NCBI GenBank assembly: GCA_946611525.1
Contig: CAMODS010000067.1
Span: 1-6,942 of the forward strand
Length of the DNA: 6,942 nt
Direction: 5' to 3'
Source of the DNA: an uncultured Lachnospiraceae bacterium
Lineage (GTDB): Bacteria > Bacillota > Clostridia > Lachnospirales > Lachnospiraceae
Below the pieces are notes generated by a model. The model searched no databases, was not told where the DNA came from, and was given only the letters and a program-made list of their open reading frames with translations. Every line of letters begins with the position of its first letter. Positions within the stretch are counted from its first letter, which is position 1. Shown here piece after piece: positions 6,337 to 6,942 of the stretch. Made by a program: the position numbers and the translations under genes.

Positions 6337-6942
6337 ATGGCTTTAAATTCTTCAGATATAGGTATAGATTTAGGTACAGCCAGTATTCTGGTGTTTGTTA
6401 AGGGAAAGGGCGTTGTTTTAAAGGAGCCCTCTGTTGTGGCTTTTGACCGAGATACCAACAAGATCAAGGCTATCGGTGAGGAGGCCAGGCTGATGCTTGG
6501 ACGTACACCCGGCAATATCGTTGCGGTACGCCCCTTGAGACAGGGAGTTATCTCTGATTATACTGTCACAGAAAAGATGATCAAGTATTTTGTACAGAAG
6601 GCACTGGGCAAGAGGAGCTACAGAAAGCCCAAGATCTCCGTGTGTGTTCCCAGTGGAGCCACAGAGGTGGAGAAGCGTGCGGTTGAGGACGCTGCTTATG
6701 CAGCCGGAGCACGTGAGGTTTTCATCATAGAGGAGCCTATTGCGGCAGCTATCGGAGCAGGCATCGATATCTCAAAGCCCTGCGGAAATATGATAGTTGA
6801 TATCGGAGGAGGTACTGCCGATGTGGCGGTGATCTCTCTGGGCGGATCGGTTGTTTCCACTTCCATCAAGATAGCCGGAGATGACTTTGATGAGGCCATC
6901 GTCAGATATATGAGAAAAAAGCACAATCTGCTCATCGGTGAG
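6337..6942 (+). CDS. mreB: Rod-shape-determining protein MreB/Mbl, 3'-truncated by the window edge
   Basis: MreB is the bacterial actin homologue; its membrane-bound ATP filaments guide the peptidoglycan elongation machinery and so control rod shape. The 202 codons in the window are about 60% of the usual 335-345 residues. The actin fold is evident: the phosphate-1 loop IGIDLGTAS near 8-16, the family segment RTPGNIVAVRPLRQGVISDY at about 58-77, the conserved IIEEPIAAAIGAG with E132/E133 carrying the likely catalytic glutamate, and the phosphate-2 loop DIGGGTADVAV at 155-165. That loop is normally DIGGGTTEVAV or TTDIAV, so A161 is a mild departure. The N-terminus MALNSSDIGIDLG shows no amphipathic membrane helix, as is common in Gram-positive members. 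The frame is open to the last base and the C-terminal part lies downstream. Paralogues (mreB, mbl, mreBH) cannot be told apart from this fragment, so the symbol means the family. It has its own promoter and ribosome binding site. Confidence 0.95.
   Translation, partial: MALNSSDIGIDLGTASILVFVKGKGVVLKEPSVVAFDRDTNKIKAIGEEARLMLGRTPGNIVAVRPLRQGVISDYTVTEKMIKYFVQKALGKRSYRKPKISVCVPSGATEVEKRAVEDAAYAAGAREVFIIEEPIAAAIGAGIDISKPCGNMIVDIGGGTADVAVISLGGSVVSTSIKIAGDDFDEAIVRYMRKKHNLLIGE

Overview
The window holds four genes, all on the + strand and all in one direction: the 3' two thirds of ftsH (1-1344), complete uvrC (1381-3282), complete uvrA (3375-6236) and the first 202 codons of an mreB-family gene (6337-6942). 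Both outer genes run off the window edges. The protein sequences look like a Gram-positive anaerobe of the Clostridia, most likely Lachnospiraceae. The MreB N-terminus and the FtsH and UvrC wording are of that type, base composition is roughly balanced by eye, and there are AGGAG-type ribosome binding sites and a sigma-A-like promoter. This placement is recall-based inference, not a search result.

The first three genes are closely spaced (36 bp between ftsH and uvrC, 92 bp between uvrC and uvrA) with no clear intrinsic terminator, so they may be co-transcribed. UvrA finds DNA damage and loads UvrB, and UvrC then makes the two incisions, so two of the three UvrABC excision-repair proteins sit together here; uvrB is not in the window. 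FtsH is a membrane quality-control protease whose link to repair is only positional. The gap before mreB is different: it carries a well-formed TTGAAT-17 bp-TATACT promoter, and mreB probably starts a new transcription unit for cell-shape control.

The coding regions look intact and conventional. The most interesting part is the spacer DNA. A small interspersed palindromic repeat of the type GTCATCCTGAGC...GCGAAGGATC is present once between ftsH and uvrC and twice, more diverged, between uvrC and uvrA. In the first gap it supplies the uvrC Shine-Dalgarno sequence and the A of its ATG; in the second it supplies the last three codons and the stop of uvrC. I see no undescribed multi-gene system here; the repeat and its fusion to gene boundaries is the best candidate for a closer look. 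No tRNA, rRNA, CRISPR array, insertion sequence or reverse-strand gene is supported.
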